A stretch of DNA of 64,000 bases from Vesta saturnalis (taxonomy: Eukaryota; Arthropoda; Insecta; Coleoptera; Lampyridae), in contig JARFJB010002201.1 of the NCBI GenBank assembly GCA_036346205.1, forward strand, positions 636,001 to 700,000. Direction: 5' to 3'. The notes beneath the pieces are model-generated. The model searched no databases. It was not told the origin of the DNA and worked only from the letters and a program-made list of their open reading frames with translations. The position numbers were made by a program, and so were the translations under genes. This document shows, one piece after another, positions 1 to 11,198 of the stretch. Position 1 is the first letter of the stretch. Each line of letters begins with the position of its first letter.

Positions 1-34
1 CCAAACTGTTCCAAACCTTAAACTACACGTCCTA

Positions 35-175
35 TTATGTATCTGCTGATTGTCGGGGGCGCTCAGGATAGCGTTCGATAAATGTTCTTACTGTTCGTTT
101 TACAACTCTATGATATTCTCCGTGAATTAAAATTAAATTCAAATAATCTGTATTAGAATATTCAAGTCGAGCCAT
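35..175 (-). pseudogene. IS630/mariner-type transposase, N-terminal fragment
   Basis: The minus-strand reading frame begins at a Met at 175 and reads MARLEYSNTDYLNL, then a short arginine-rich stretch ending RTFIERYPERPRQ. This is the N-terminal pattern of the IS630-type transposases found elsewhere in this window (an EYSN/Y opening followed by an ERFP/ERYP motif). It stops after about 47 residues and then runs off the window edge. The open frame continues upstream to 331, but that extension has no family resemblance, so I took the internal Met. No catalytic residue lies in this piece. Family assignment is by motif memory only. Confidence 0.5.
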
Positions 176-1150
176 TTCATCAAGAAAAACACAAACTGTC
201 AACAATTTTATTAAATTTTGTACTACAAAAGAAAAACAAAATAAATAAGCATCTTTATCGTGTAATGATGCGCTGATAAGTATGTAGTTACTACCTCCGC
301 AGTAAAAAGTAGTTTTTTTCGATTTACTCATAAAGTATTAAATTTTTACACTTATGTTGTATGTCGAATTTGAAAAAAATGACTTAGAAAATTTCTATTT
401 GGCAAAAATGACTTTTGAATCACAAAATTATCAATTTTTATAATTTTTTGCAGTAACTTATTCAAATATTTTTCTTTATTTCAATTCTCAATTATTTGGT
501 TTCCATAGTGACCACGAACAAGGAATACTAGATTTAAGTTTGTAGCTCATTTTTATCACAAATTTTAAAATTGGGACCTTTTTGATAATAAGTACTAAAT
601 ACAGTTTTAAACAAACTTACCTTAATTTTTGACGTTAAATCGATCTGAGTAATAAAAAATAGGGGTTTCCATTTGATTTTTTTGAGAAACTTGCATTTTT
701 TGATAGTCAAATTTAGACATTCATAATTTTATTTTTATGAAAAATACAAATGTCATTTTTTGTAGACTGTTGCAATAAACCTTTGCCTACAACCTACAAC
801 ACCTCAAAGTTTTGTTCAAATTGTTTGATAGGAACAGAACAATTAACGAGTTATTACTAAGACCGCATCTGTCAATTTTTTTAGAAAAATGGTTTTTTTT
901 AAAACGACTGAAATTTCGTATCTAGTTTACTTAACAAACTTACCTTAAAATTCGACATAGAATCAAAAAATGTATTAATGTACGGGGTGTTCCATTTAAA
1001 ATAAGCGACTAAGTACCGACTTCCGGTATAACCGGAAGTGGTACGAACGTGAAAATCAATACCCTGTCACCAAATTTTCAAAATTATAGTAAGTTTGGTT
1101 TAGCATGTACTTATAGGATCAGCTCCCAAAGGCGGACCCTGTATTATTAT
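176..1150. other. Noncoding AT-rich flank with an internal direct repeat
   Basis: No coding region is visible. Two segments, about 613-678 and 937-1000, share an AACAAACTTACCTTAA start, a GACRT core, and a GGGGT(G)TTCCATTT end. The GGGGTGTTCCATTTAAA motif resembles the ends of the mariner-type elements here (compare 30997 and the inverse at 43815), so this is probably decayed transposon terminal sequence belonging to the fragment at 35-175. Confidence 0.35.
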
Positions 1151-1318
1151 TTTAAAAAATATCACTCCAATTGAAAGAGTTTTCTGATATACAACATTTA
1201 AAAAATATCCCAAAACATAGCTTTATTGCAACTCGATGGTAAACAATTTCAGAAGCAACCAAAAGTATAATTGAACAATGGCCAGCTATTTTGCATTACT
1301 TTAACACGTTGAGCCCCA

Positions 1319-1540
1319 CGTGCTCACCAGTGGGCATTTTGTTTCTACGTCCTGGGACCAAAGTTTTATTTATGTTATGCTTTAACTTATTGATTTTATT
1401 TTTTAGGATCGGAAATTTGGAATGTCATATTTTATTTTTTTCTAAGAAATTTTTAGGTTTTTTTTTGTGACCACCGGTGGTCACACGGTCCCAAGATGTA
1501 ATTTTACATTCTGGGACCACATGACCACGGGTGGACATGC
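1319..1540. repeat. Left subterminal palindromic boxes of piggyBac 1
   Basis: Three related boxes sit inside the left end, at about 1322-1336 (CTCACCAGTGGGCA), 1468-1484 (GACCACCGGTGGTCAC) and 1520-1536 (TGACCACGGGTGGACA). All centre on CCACCGGTGG or a close variant and are accompanied by GGGACC/GGTCCC. Matching boxes occur at the right end. They are probably transposase-binding sites, by analogy with the internal repeats of piggyBac. Confidence 0.75.
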
Positions 1541-1605
1541 AATATTTTACCTTTTTTACACTACAATGCTTTTGTTTGTTTCAGATCTAAATTAAAAATA
1601 TCATA

Positions 1606-3196
1606 ATGGCAAGTAGGAGTTATTTAACACAAAACGAGTTAGAACAAATAATTGAAAATTCCTCTGATGACCAGGAAAATACAGGATTTTCAGATAACTC
1701 TGTTGAGGATGAAGATTATCTGCCACAAGAGAGTGACGAAGAAGTAAACGACAGTCTATCTTCTGAAAGTGTCTTAGGAGAATCTTCAGAATCTGAAGGA
1801 GATCCAGATCATGATGTACCTCTTACCCAATTACAACAAGGAAGGAAACAGGTTTTCTAGTAGTTTTTTTAGTAAAAGAAACAAACAGATTCGTTTCACA
1901 AAGAGTGGCAGAGTTTATTCGCAACGGAAAAACTTGAAAATGGAGTGATACAAATCGTACAGAAATGAGAAAATTTCTGGGCATTTTGATGTGGATCGGC
2001 CTCGTGCAAATGCCTCAGTTACGTGACTATTGGTCCAGAAATACATTATTTCAAAATTCAGTACCCAAATACATGAGCAGAAACAGGTTTGAGAGCCTGC
2101 TGGGAATGTTCCATACATGCAATAATGATGCTCCTCCTAAACCGGAAAACAATAGGTTATACAAAGTATCTGATGTTCTGAATTTATTGCTAGCTAAATT
2201 TAAAACGTCATATGTTCCAGAAGATCTCATTTGTATTGACGAGAGCAATGTCCCATTCCGAGGATGTCTATCTTTCCACCAGTATATACCAAATAAGCGT
2301 CATCGTTATGGCATCAAAGTTTTTAAGTTATGCGTTGCTGGAGGTTACACATGATCATTTAAGGTATATACTGGCAGAGAAAGAACCGAAGATTCTTCTG
2401 TTTCAGAAAAAATCGTAATGGAACTCATGGATGGCTTACTGGGTAGCGGCGGCCGTACCTTGTACACAGACAACTGGTACACTAGTGTCTCCCTCTCTAA
2501 AAGATTAATCGGCCAAAAGACCCACTTAGTTGGTACTTTACGGACAAATAGAAAAGGAAACCCCCCAGAAGTTACAAAAGAGAAATTGCAGAAAGGTAAC
2601 ATTATAGCCAGACAAAACAAGGATAAAGTAGTTGTATTAAAATGGAAAGATAAGAGAGATGTTTTGATGCTAAGTACAAAACATAATGCTGCAATAACTA
2701 CATTTATGAAGAAAAGGAAAGAAGTTAGCAAACCAGATATGATCCTTGAGTATAATAAAGGTAAAGGGTTCATAGACCTGTCAGACCAAATGGCGTCATA
2801 TGCTCCATTCCTAAGAAGAACTGTGAAATGGTATAAACGTTTGCTTTTTCATATTATAACTTCTACAACAATTGTCAATGCCCTACATTTATATAACAAG
2901 GTCAATAACATAAATATAAATAAATTTAGGGAATCAGTGGTTATGGTCTTGTTGCAACTGAAGATTTGAAAGCTCATCCATCTACATCAAGAGAACCAAG
3001 TACTTCAGCCTGCAAGCTAATTGAAGTCCCAGGGCAAAAGAGAGTAACCAGAAAAAGATGCAGTGTGTGTTACAAAAATATGAGCATTAGAGAAAATAGT
3101 GCATTTGCAAAAAAAAATGCAAAAAAAGTGAATACCATCTGCGTATCTTGCAATGTTCCTATGTGCCTGACTTGCTTTCAGAAACATGTAAAGTAG
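1606..3196 (+). pseudogene. piggyBac 1 transposase, broken
   Basis: Segment 1606-1860 is an acidic N-terminus rich in Ser, Glu and Asp, typical of the family. Segment 1965-2969 is the catalytic core, with the three acidic motifs visible: IDESNVPFRG (about 2239), LYTDNWYTS (about 2461) and IDLSDQM (about 2775). Segment 2966-3196 is the C-terminal finger with CSVC, CVSC and CLTC pairs. Three lesions are visible. A frameshift lies between the acidic domain and the core (1860-1965). A TGA at 2352-2354 replaces what is normally a Trp after GGYT, with the same frame continuing SFKVYTGR. A frameshift near 2936 precedes the finger. All catalytic Asp are retained, so inactivation is recent relative to other elements here. 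Confidence 0.92.
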
Positions 3197-3477
3197 TTTT
3201 TAAGTTCCAGTTTATTTGATTGTTAGAGTCATTTCGCTTTTTCAATTTGTAAACGTATTTTTTTTAAAGGAAACATGTAAAGTAGTTTTTAAGTCGTAAG
3301 TTTATTTAGTTTTTTTCTGGCTCATTAAAGTTTTTTTTTTTTCAAGAAAACTGTATAATTACTCTCAAAAGGAAAACCTAAAATAAAAACCGGTATGTAA
3401 ACATCTTGGTCCAAAATATTTTTTTTTACTTTCTGGGAGCGCTGATTTGAAAGCCCTATTTAAAATCAGTATATTTC

Positions 3478-3585
3478 GTTCCCACCGGTGGACACGCTGT
3501 CCTGAAATGTAAAATGCTGAGTGCCCACCGGTGGGCACATGGTCCCTAGAAGCAAAACAAAAATGCCCACCGGTGGACACGTGGG
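3478..3585. repeat. Right subterminal palindromic boxes of piggyBac 1
   Basis: Three boxes occur at about 3481-3496, 3523-3540 and 3563-3580, each built on CCCACCGGTGG(G/A)CAC. They mirror the three boxes at the left end. A minus-strand open frame (3365-3580) that runs through them is an artefact of the repeat. Confidence 0.75.
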
Positions 3586-4644
3586 GCTGAACGTGTTAAT
3601 AGTTACCTTCCAATAAAAAATTATAGTGCAAGAAAGACAGATAAATATAAAAAAATTATCAAGTTTTTAAAAGCACCAAATTTTCTGGCACAATGTATTC
3701 ATGTTGTACAGAGTGCTAAAATGTTTATAGAGTTTACAGAATTTTTTCAAAAAGAAGCACCATTCATTCATATTCTTTATGATGAATTAAAAGCTCTTGT
3801 GACTAGATATTGTGTGTACAAATAATAAATCTGACCTATCGACACTGCTTCAAAGTGAGAATTTAGTAAATATAGAAAATATAGATGTAGATCCTTAAAT
3901 TAAACATTTAATTGGTAATGAGAGAACTATCATTGAATTTAAAAAAATGTTAAAAGATCATTATGTAACAGCTGCCGAATATTTGATACATAAAAGTCCT
4001 TAAAAATAAAATTTTAAAATATTTTAAATGTATACAACTGCAAGTGGTGGCAAAAGATTATAGTATGGAATTCTGTTCAAAAATGTATGTTTTTTAAAAG
4101 TACATAATTGTACTGCAGCCATTGAATTTGAACAAACATTAGAATATGACGGCAAAGAAAGGATAGATATTTATTGGAGCAAATTTTTTTGTCAAGAAAA
4201 TATTAAAGAAAAATTTAAAAATCTGTATCTTTTCTTTAAAGCACATTTACTGTTTGTCATGGTAATTCGTCTGTGGAACGTGGATTTAGCAAATCTAAGC
4301 TTATATTAATCGAAGATAAGCATATGTCTGTGTGAACTTTAAATGCTAGACTAGTTGTTGCGGATGCACTAAAACTATAACAATCAGTCTCTTGAAGTTC
4401 CAATTACAAAAGGGTTATTAAATTAGCTGGTCAGGCACGGCAAAGCTATCAAGATTACTTGGATAAAACTAAAATTAACCAAGAAAAAGAAAAAAATCAA
4501 AAAGCCGCAACAAAAGCGATATTTTCTATTAATAAAACGCTTCATTTGACCAAGTTAAAAAAAAAAATAAATCAAAAAATCAAATCTTCCGATAACCTTA
4601 CGCAGGAGGAAAGAGAGTCTATGAAGACTGGAAAAACTTGAAAA

Positions 4645-5053
4645 GAGAAAAGAATCTTTGATGTTGCAGTGTTTTAAAAAATTAAAAACAGTAATTTTAT
4701 ATGGTTTTGTTAATATTTTTTATGTTACTGATTTAAGAAAATAAAGTCACTTTTTTCACTATTTTTGTGTAAAAACTCACTTTATTCACTTCTTTGTAAA
4801 AAATAATCTGTGGAAGCCCTGACATACATAAAGAGGATACTGCGTAAACGATCCAGTGGTAAAATATGAGTAATAACATATTTTTATCTATTTTAATTAT
4901 CCATATTTCCAATTTATTGCAATATATTTTAAACCAAGCATAAAAGATTTTTGTTGCAAAATAAACAGTATTAAAAAAAGAAAAGGTTTGAAAATGGCAC
5001 ATTTCACTATGGTGCAAAAACGAACCATTAGTAAAATACATATAGAAAATTGG
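4645..5053. other. Unannotated AT-rich interval
   Basis: Nothing convincing. A minus-strand open frame (4733-5041) has no recognisable motif. It lies where the 3' end of the adjacent minus-strand piggyBac 3 would be, and AAAGTGACTTTATT-like motifs near 4744 and 4788 are directly repeated, so decayed transposon end sequence is likely. Confidence 0.25.
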
Positions 5054-5930
5054 TTATTGTTGATGGTATAATTTAAAACCTGGAATATGAAGATGGACGT
5101 TGCACTTGTTACATATATGAATTGTGTGATTTCTACATATTTTACACCTTCGAGCTTTCTCTGCTTGTGTCATTACTATATAACCGACTGTATCGCAATG
5201 CACTTTGTCAATATCGGCGGGTTGTTGATGTTTTGTGATTTTGGGTGCACTTTTCAACAGATGCAAAGCTATATAAGACTTAAAATCAATTTGGGACATT
5301 TTAATTTCATTGACCATATTGTATAACTTCCAAACATTTACTACTGTGCTGTCGACCAAGTTAAAAATATGGGCCACCACTATTCTATGTTCCGTTCTAC
5401 TGTAACGTTTTGTTGTAATCAAGGGCTGTACATTCAATGTATCACTGCACACTGTTACTACAGAATTGTCATTCCACCTTACAAGTGAAATGTTTGAAAC
5501 TTCAAAAGCGCTATCGTAAAAACCTCTCTGCATTTGGACACACCTTTTACGCTTTTTAAAGTGCAACTGCTTGCCCTATTCTCACGAATGGTTCCAGTAG
5601 CAAAAAATCCTTTACGCTTGAGCTCAAAAACAGTTTATAACACGAAAAATAGTTATCGAAGAATATTCGACGTTGGGCTGGGTGTTTTATTACTTCAAGC
5701 AAATCTAAGACCACGACCTCCAAAGGCGATTTTTTTTTTTGGTCTTAAGCTCCTCCATATGGCAATTAATAAAATAAATATCCATCAGAGGAAGAAAGGC
5801 ACCAGAGTTTGAAACCAAACCGCACAGTTTTACCCCTTATAAACATTTTCCAAGAATGTCTTCCAAAATATGGCATCGTTTGCTTGTCGATATCTTAATT
5901 AAATGCATACACCCCACTGCAAACTCAGGC
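5054..5930 (-). pseudogene. piggyBac 3 transposase, C-terminal two thirds, broken
   Basis: Reading down the minus strand from about 5930: DIDKQTMPYFGRHSWK (first acidic motif and GRHS), GKTVRFGFKLWC, VVVLDLLEVIKHP, RRIFFDNYFSCY (second acidic motif), ELKRKGFFATGTIRENR, then RWNDNSVVTV and a C-terminal finger CKIC...CNKC...H. These are standard landmarks of the family, in order. The N-terminal third is missing. At least two frameshifts (near 5555 and 5735) and stops (near 5785) break it. In the finger, the last Cys of the usual pattern is Gly (HIPGFKLYH). The third acidic motif (GGVDxxD) is not seen where expected, before FNLVDSTVVNVW. No TTAA-flanked ends were recognised. Confidence 0.85.
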
Positions 5931-6069
5931 AATTGTATATGGTTATTACCAATGGTGCGTTTACGAGTCGCATCACTTTTAATTGTCATTGCGCTAGTAG
6001 GTATTGTGACACTTGGGCATGGGAAAGTTTTTCGGATCGTGAACTATATTTTGGCAATTGGCCCGGGGC

Positions 6070-9000
6070 TAAATCAGTAACGATATTCCTTTAACTTTAC
6101 ATACAGTCACGTCACATTCTGTAGAACTGGACCATGCTTTGTAGGCGTAGTTTTTTGGTCCGCCTGATACACTTTTTTTGATGTAGCTTCCAACACCTTC
6201 AGCTTTCAATTCATCGGTGAATTCACTACAAATTGACCTCAAGGCACAAGTGGTCCGGAACTGATATGTAAATGATCTTTCAACCTTTCCAAACATTCGT
6301 ATAACTTTAGCCGTTCTTGAGTCGTGATATAAGCGGCAAGCACAACATTTACAGTCGATAGAGGGCTGTACGCTTCTTCTTTAAATTCCCAGTTAACAAG
6401 TACTGTATCTTCATTAATTGGTAAAACAGATTTAATATCAGTGGAAGGACTAGTCATCAGTCATCATGGTATAGGATTCATCAGGCTCTCTGACTACTAG
6501 TTTTATTTTGGTTCTCACACTGTCCAAGCTTACCCCAAGATGAGGTAATAACAGCTTTCCCTAACTCTTAAACCGGGGTTCTTTTCTATCCTTGCGGAAT
6601 TAAGGTAAACACCTTCGGTTTCACAATAATCTTTAACATGTTTTTTTTTCTAAGACGGCCATCCTGAGCTGCGTTGTTTAATACCCAAAAATTTATTTAT
6701 GCATTTATTGGCTGAATAGTCCGCCAGTTTTACTGGTACTATTATACTGTTCGATTTAGTATTGCCAATATATCATAAGTTTTTAATATTTGGTAACCTT
6801 TTTAGATTGCTTTCTTAATTCCATCTATTACCCACGTACCTGTTAACGAGCGTTCATCATCGTAATGTTCACAGTTCCTTTGGTTAAAACTTTCACCACA
6901 TGAACGACAAAGAACAAACATTAATTTGCTGTTCATTTTTACATGCAGTACTGGGTGGAACAATAATTCTGGTGGTAGTACTTTATACTTAATTCACCCA
7001 TCTGGCGTTTCAATGTTTAATTTTCGACATTCTTCACCAATATGCATGGTTGGATGACGCAAGGGAAGTCTATCGAACTTATTAACATAAGGGTATAGGG
7101 ACGTAAAATCAACATTTTGTTCGTTCACATTCGTTTGCTTTATAAACGGAGTTTGCCTTTCCCGGTTCGACCACCATGAAACACATCTCTAGGATTTAGC
7201 GGTAAATATGCAATTATTGTGTGCGTTTCTGTATAACGTTTCATCCGTCTTCAGTCGTCGAAAATCACACTCCCACATCTCGATAACTGTGTATTCCAAC
7301 TCCTTTGTTCTATTTGATTTTGCTATAGTAGCTTCATAACGATACTTGAGCGTCTCCGATGTATTATCTGGTCAAGGCATGTTTCGCCTGTGCTTGAAAA
7401 ATCTAGGACAGCTAGGATAATAACACCCGTGGAATTCAAAGACCTGATTAGTTTCGGCACAGAGTCCATCGACTTTTACACCTCCAACTCTGGCTTCTTT
7501 CTGTTTAGCGAGTGTATTATATTAATTTGACGATCTCGTTCTTCAACCAACAGCCACCGTGTAGATACGATCGATTGGTTGTCAAGTTGCCTGTAACCAC
7601 CTTTTGGTGTTAGCGCAATCGTGTTTGGTTTTAAAAAAGTGCGCCGAAATAGTTTATTACATCCTCCTGGTAACGTGACGCTCTTGGTAAACGGACAGTC
7701 GTTTCCCTCCTTTATGATCAGTTGTCGAAATTTAAGACAAGACTGTGCTAATATGTTAACATCATCCGATACACAATATTTTATAAACTCCTTCTGAAAG
7801 TCAAATACGTACTTTTGAGCTACCTTTCCCACATGCTACGCTAACGATGCTTCTCTTTCCTTACACCTGAACATACATGGGTCCAAAGTTTCTATGGGCG
7901 GAATTGGACCCATATAGTTTTGATTCCCTGTCGTGTTAAATAAGTGTGGGAAATATCCCTTGGCTCCGTCAGACCAAACCCCTTTGGTAATTTGCTAAGA
8001 CCCATTGGAAAGTAGTTTAACGAATCTAGAAACCTAACATTGCCCAGATACATACAAATCAATTTTTTTACCGCGCTCTCTTAGTTTAGGAGTGAGATCT
8101 GTCCGTGTTAATATATAATTTAAAATAAACGTATGATCGAAACCGCCGCCATTATGAACCAATGCGATAACGCTTTTGAATGTTTTTCTTATATTTAAAA
8201 TATGTCCCATAAATACCGATATTACCTTTTCCGTCAGTATTTTTTGGCGAAAACCATACTTTTGACAAAAATACCATTTTTTTCGTCTATATATTTATCA
8301 CAACACTGTACAAACACAGATATTAGGTTGGTGTAAGAGCGAACCGTTTCCATCTTTTTCTCCTGAATGATTTCAAAGTCTTAAAAAACAAACACTGTGT
8401 CTGCTATTTTCGGCGATCCTTTAGCTATAGGCATATACCTACATGGCTGTTACACGTTTTTCACATCGATTAATTTGAGTACAAACATTGTATGCAGTGA
8501 TGATCATTCTTATGGTGAAAATGGGTATGGCATTCTTCACAGTAATAACCGCATTCAAATGCTGCAGTTAATGACATTATGACATTTTAATGACCATCAT
8601 GATACAATAGATTGAGACGTGTCTCTGCACCGTCACTTTCGAACATGACATCACAACGGTTATACGGTTATTTTGTATCCTTCAAGATACCTCTGAAATT
8701 GTCGTAATTCTTGTAGTCCACACCCGTTCGTTTGTATCACCGCATTTCCTTCTTGAACCAGTTGCATAACCTGTTCTTTTTGTACCTCTCTCTATTACGA
8801 ATGCGATTATAATTAGGGTTTTCTGTCTACACAGGCTTTATTGACAACCAAGCTCGCGGTAAACACAGATTATCTTTATTGCGTATGGCTGCAATGCCAC
8901 GGCGCCTGCCGCACTCCTCCTTATAGCTAGTATACAGACGCGGTCTGCCCTTCCGCGCGAGTAGTTGTACAGACGTTACACGCAGGTAGAAAATTTCGGC

Positions 9001-9400
9001 GTTTAAGCCGCTAGAGTTGGATTGGTAGATGGAGGCTATTGTATCCCAAACATCACCAATAGTATTCTCGCTAGCATCCACCCCTCTCCTTTCTTGAAAT
9101 CCTTGGAGCAGAACGAGAATGCCACCATATCTTGAGGTGCCAAATGTTCTACCCCCTTATTAACTATTTCCGCGAGAGCTTTTATCCATTTTATGGGGTA
9201 CGGATTTCAGCTTAAACTCCAAAGTACGGCCGTTTAAATTGAAGCGACGCACTTTATTAGTTATATCTTTGATTATAAGAAATTTTTTCCATCTTAAACT
9301 GTCAAAGATTATAAAAAAATCAAATAGTCTCTTTTTAACGACCTTCTTGAACAAATTCAATGCAACTAGGTATATTAAAATTGTACACTGACCGCCAATA
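6070..9400 (-). pseudogene. Maverick/Polinton-like family B DNA polymerase, decayed
   Basis: Minus-strand landmarks run in the right order for a Maverick-type protein-primed DNA polymerase B. An N-terminal NKDNLCLPRA motif lies near 8880. The exonuclease region HNGGGFDHTFI is near 8150, followed by KGYFPHLFN near 7940. YCVSDDVNILAQSC and NQSIVSTRWLL lie within 7476-7832. Palm motif A, DFTSLYPYVNK, is near 7090, RIEKNPGLR near 6580 and AAYITTQERLKLYE near 6330. Finally SGGPKNYAYK and CKVKGIS lie near 6090-6170. The usual second palm Asp motif (DTDS) is not visible between the last two groups, where the frame is also shifted, so catalysis is lost. Many stops and frameshifts are scattered throughout. 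I describe it only as a remnant. Capsid, ATPase and protease genes of a full element are not seen in this window. Confidence 0.85.
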
Positions 9401-9485
9401 GAATGGTTTACTGATTCCGTAAGTTTCCTATAACAAATCATCAAAATCATTATTGTACTCACTGTCCATATTTTGAGTGACGAAG

Positions 9486-10642
9486 TCACATAAAAGCATT
9501 TACTTTTGAGATATTTCGAAAAACTAAAGTACTTTGACATAGTATCTTCATCCGGACGATCAAGTGCAACTTTGTCTTCTTTGTCTTTGTATTTTTAATA
9601 ATGTCCAGTGAAAGAGAAGAATCAGCCAAACCACACATAGCTTCATACGGGCTTCTATCGATACCACGATGAAAAGACCTATTTTTCTTCAGCTTAATAA
9701 AACGCAGCCCCTCGGACCAAGATGTAGTGTTGTTGTCATGAAACAAAGATATCTCTAACATCCTGGTTAGCTCTCTACGCTGCTTTGGGACTGAGAATGC
9801 CTAGTTTTCCCCTTCGCGTCAAACATGTTTGCCAGTTCCTTAAAAGCTGAGGCCGTAAATTCTCGGCCATTATCACTCTGAAGAATGAAAGGAGCTCCGA
9901 CAATACAGAAAATATCTAGCAGATTAAACGCTACCTCTTCTACTCCCTCACTTTTCAGGGGTCGACCAGATTAAACGCTACCTCTTCTGCTCCCTTACTT
10001 TTCAGAGGTCGCAGGAAGACAAATTTTGTCAAGTGATCTTGATAAGAATAAATCTGAAGCTCTTGTCTGGTTCAGTCTGCATATCAATTAAATCGACCTG
10101 AGCTGTGCAATTCATCTGCTTAATATTGGTTTAACAACTAATCCTTTTTTCTTCTGTTTCTTTTTCAGCTGATACTGAGCACATAAATTTAAACAAATGT
10201 TTATGACTTCCCTAGTCATATTGCAGTATTTTATTTTTTGTTGTTTGTCCATGCATTTGGTCCTTTTATGGCCAGTATCAATGTGTGCTTTGTGAATAAT
10301 ATTATATAACTCATCGCTGTTGCAAAAATACCTAATGGGATCATAATCAGTTGACCGTTTTTCTATTAACTTATCACTTTCAGACATTGTTAGTACAGCA
10401 TAGCTTTTTATTCGGCGATAATCAATTGATGCCAAAGGTTGCCCTTGTTTCTTCTTTTCTAGAGATAACTTCACTTCATGCAATATTTCATCGTACTTTA
10501 ATGGTGTAAACTTATTATCATGATTACTAGACTTCATGTAACCATCTAATTTTTCGCGCAATTCTTGTTCCGAAACAACAGACATGTTATAATTAAGAGC
10601 TCTTTCGAACCTCAAAATCAAACCACAACGAAGTAACACCAC
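9486..10642 (-). pseudogene. Retroviral-type (KRBA2-like) integrase, broken
   Basis: The N-terminal piece (10112-10642) holds a zinc-binding segment: a His pair around ELYNIIHKAHIDTGH and a Cys pair around CLNLCAQ. The catalytic core follows at 9770-10080, with DHLTKFVFLRPLK (first Asp) and LQSDNGREFTA (second Asp). The C-terminal part at 9640-9761 reads NRSFHRGIDRSPYEAMCG, a hallmark of the KRAB-A domain-containing protein 2-like integrases that insect genomes carry in many copies. Frameshifts separate the pieces, and a 47-bp tandem duplication lies inside the core. It points the same way as the polymerase just downstream. Both may come from one virus-like transposon, but that link is an inference from adjacency. 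Confidence 0.8.
9921..10014. repeat. 47-bp tandem duplication inside the integrase core
   Basis: The unit starting AGATTAAACGCTACCTCTTC at 9921 is repeated from 9968 with a few substitutions (TACTCCCTCAC versus TGCTCCCTTAC). On the coding strand the unit encodes the stretch after the first catalytic Asp, around LKS(K/E)GxEEVAFNL. Because 47 is not a multiple of three, the duplication shifts the frame. Confidence 0.85.
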
Positions 10643-11198
10643 TGGTATGTGAGCAGAAGCGCGTGAGAACGGCTAACGGCGCAGGCTTACCAACATTGAG
10701 AGAAATTCTTGCCTTCCACTTCGGAGCTTGGTTATTCGTCATTTGCACAATCTTAGGTTTGGTTGTTTCAAATGGCCAAAGTCCGAAAACCACTTCCATT
10801 TCGTAGTTTGGACGCATTTTTCGGCCAATTGCCGTAAAATTTATTACCATCTAGCCAGTCAAACAGTTCTGTGTAATTTTGAAGGTAGATTTTGGTGGAA
10901 CGGACAGTGTTGCAACAACTATGGCAGTAGATTTAAAAAAGGTTTTAATAATTAACACGTCAATCAAACCAATAGAAATTTTTATATTTATTTTGCAACT
11001 ATGCATTTACAGTAAATAATCGACCATTTTGGAAACTCTTTTAACTAAGTTTCGATAAGTCCAAACATGTCAAATTAGAGGGAACATCGCTGTGAAATTC
11101 ACTTGTTTTTGCGCTGACTCCACAATCTTACTTCTTATTGATTATAAAAAATTTAGTGGAAAGGTTCATATTTTATTGTAATAAAATCTCTTCTTTAG
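10643..11198. other. No gene recognised; probable intron of the RBM45-like gene
   Basis: This 0.55-kb interval separates the integrase remnant from the first RBM45 exon. Open frames on both strands (10593-10850 minus, 10728-10955 plus) have no known motif. The plus-strand polypyrimidine and AG at 11190-11198 end it as a splice acceptor. Confidence 0.4.

Larger units (their letters stand above)
1301..3599 (+). mobile_element. piggyBac 1, complete element with TTAA target duplication
   Basis: TTAA lies at 1301-1304 and again at 3596-3599. Immediately inside are near-identical inverted ends: CACGTTGAGCCCCACGTG on the left and, read inward from the right, CACGTTCAGCCCCACGTG. These are followed by subterminal palindromic boxes. 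The 2.3-kb length, TTAA duplication and internal DDE transposase with a C-terminal cysteine-rich finger define a piggyBac element. The transposase is broken (see 1606-3196), so the copy is non-autonomous today. The ends look well preserved, and the copy is younger than the hAT-like frame it interrupts. Confidence 0.93.
1156..4644 (+). pseudogene. hAT-like transposase pseudogene, interrupted by piggyBac 1
   Basis: The left part (1156-1300) reads through KHSFIATRW, which carries the TRW motif of hAT transposases, and then IIEQWPAILHYF. The right part (from 3600) resumes in the same frame as NSYLPIKNYSARKTDKYKK once one TTAA is counted. Further right, about 4230-4380, the reading contains HGNSSVERGFSKSKLI, the hAT C-terminal dimerisation signature. 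A lysine/glutamine-rich tail follows, ending at 4641. Several stops and frameshifts break it (for example TAA at 3823-3825, and the TGG-like codon read as TAA just after TRW). It is therefore an old dead copy. It could be a ZBED-type hAT or a domesticated relative; the dimerisation motif is the best evidence. No terminal repeats were found. Confidence 0.6.

Noticed and set aside
3365..3580. Minus-strand 71-residue open frame with repeated TGGH segments.
   Set aside because: It runs through the palindromic boxes at the right end of piggyBac 1.
5087..5326. Plus-strand open frame.
   Set aside because: It is the antisense of the piggyBac 3 transposase finger region.
5856..6094. Two overlapping plus-strand open frames with hydrophobic stretches.
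   Set aside because: They lie at the junction of piggyBac 3 and PolB, both read on the minus strand, and show no motif or start context.
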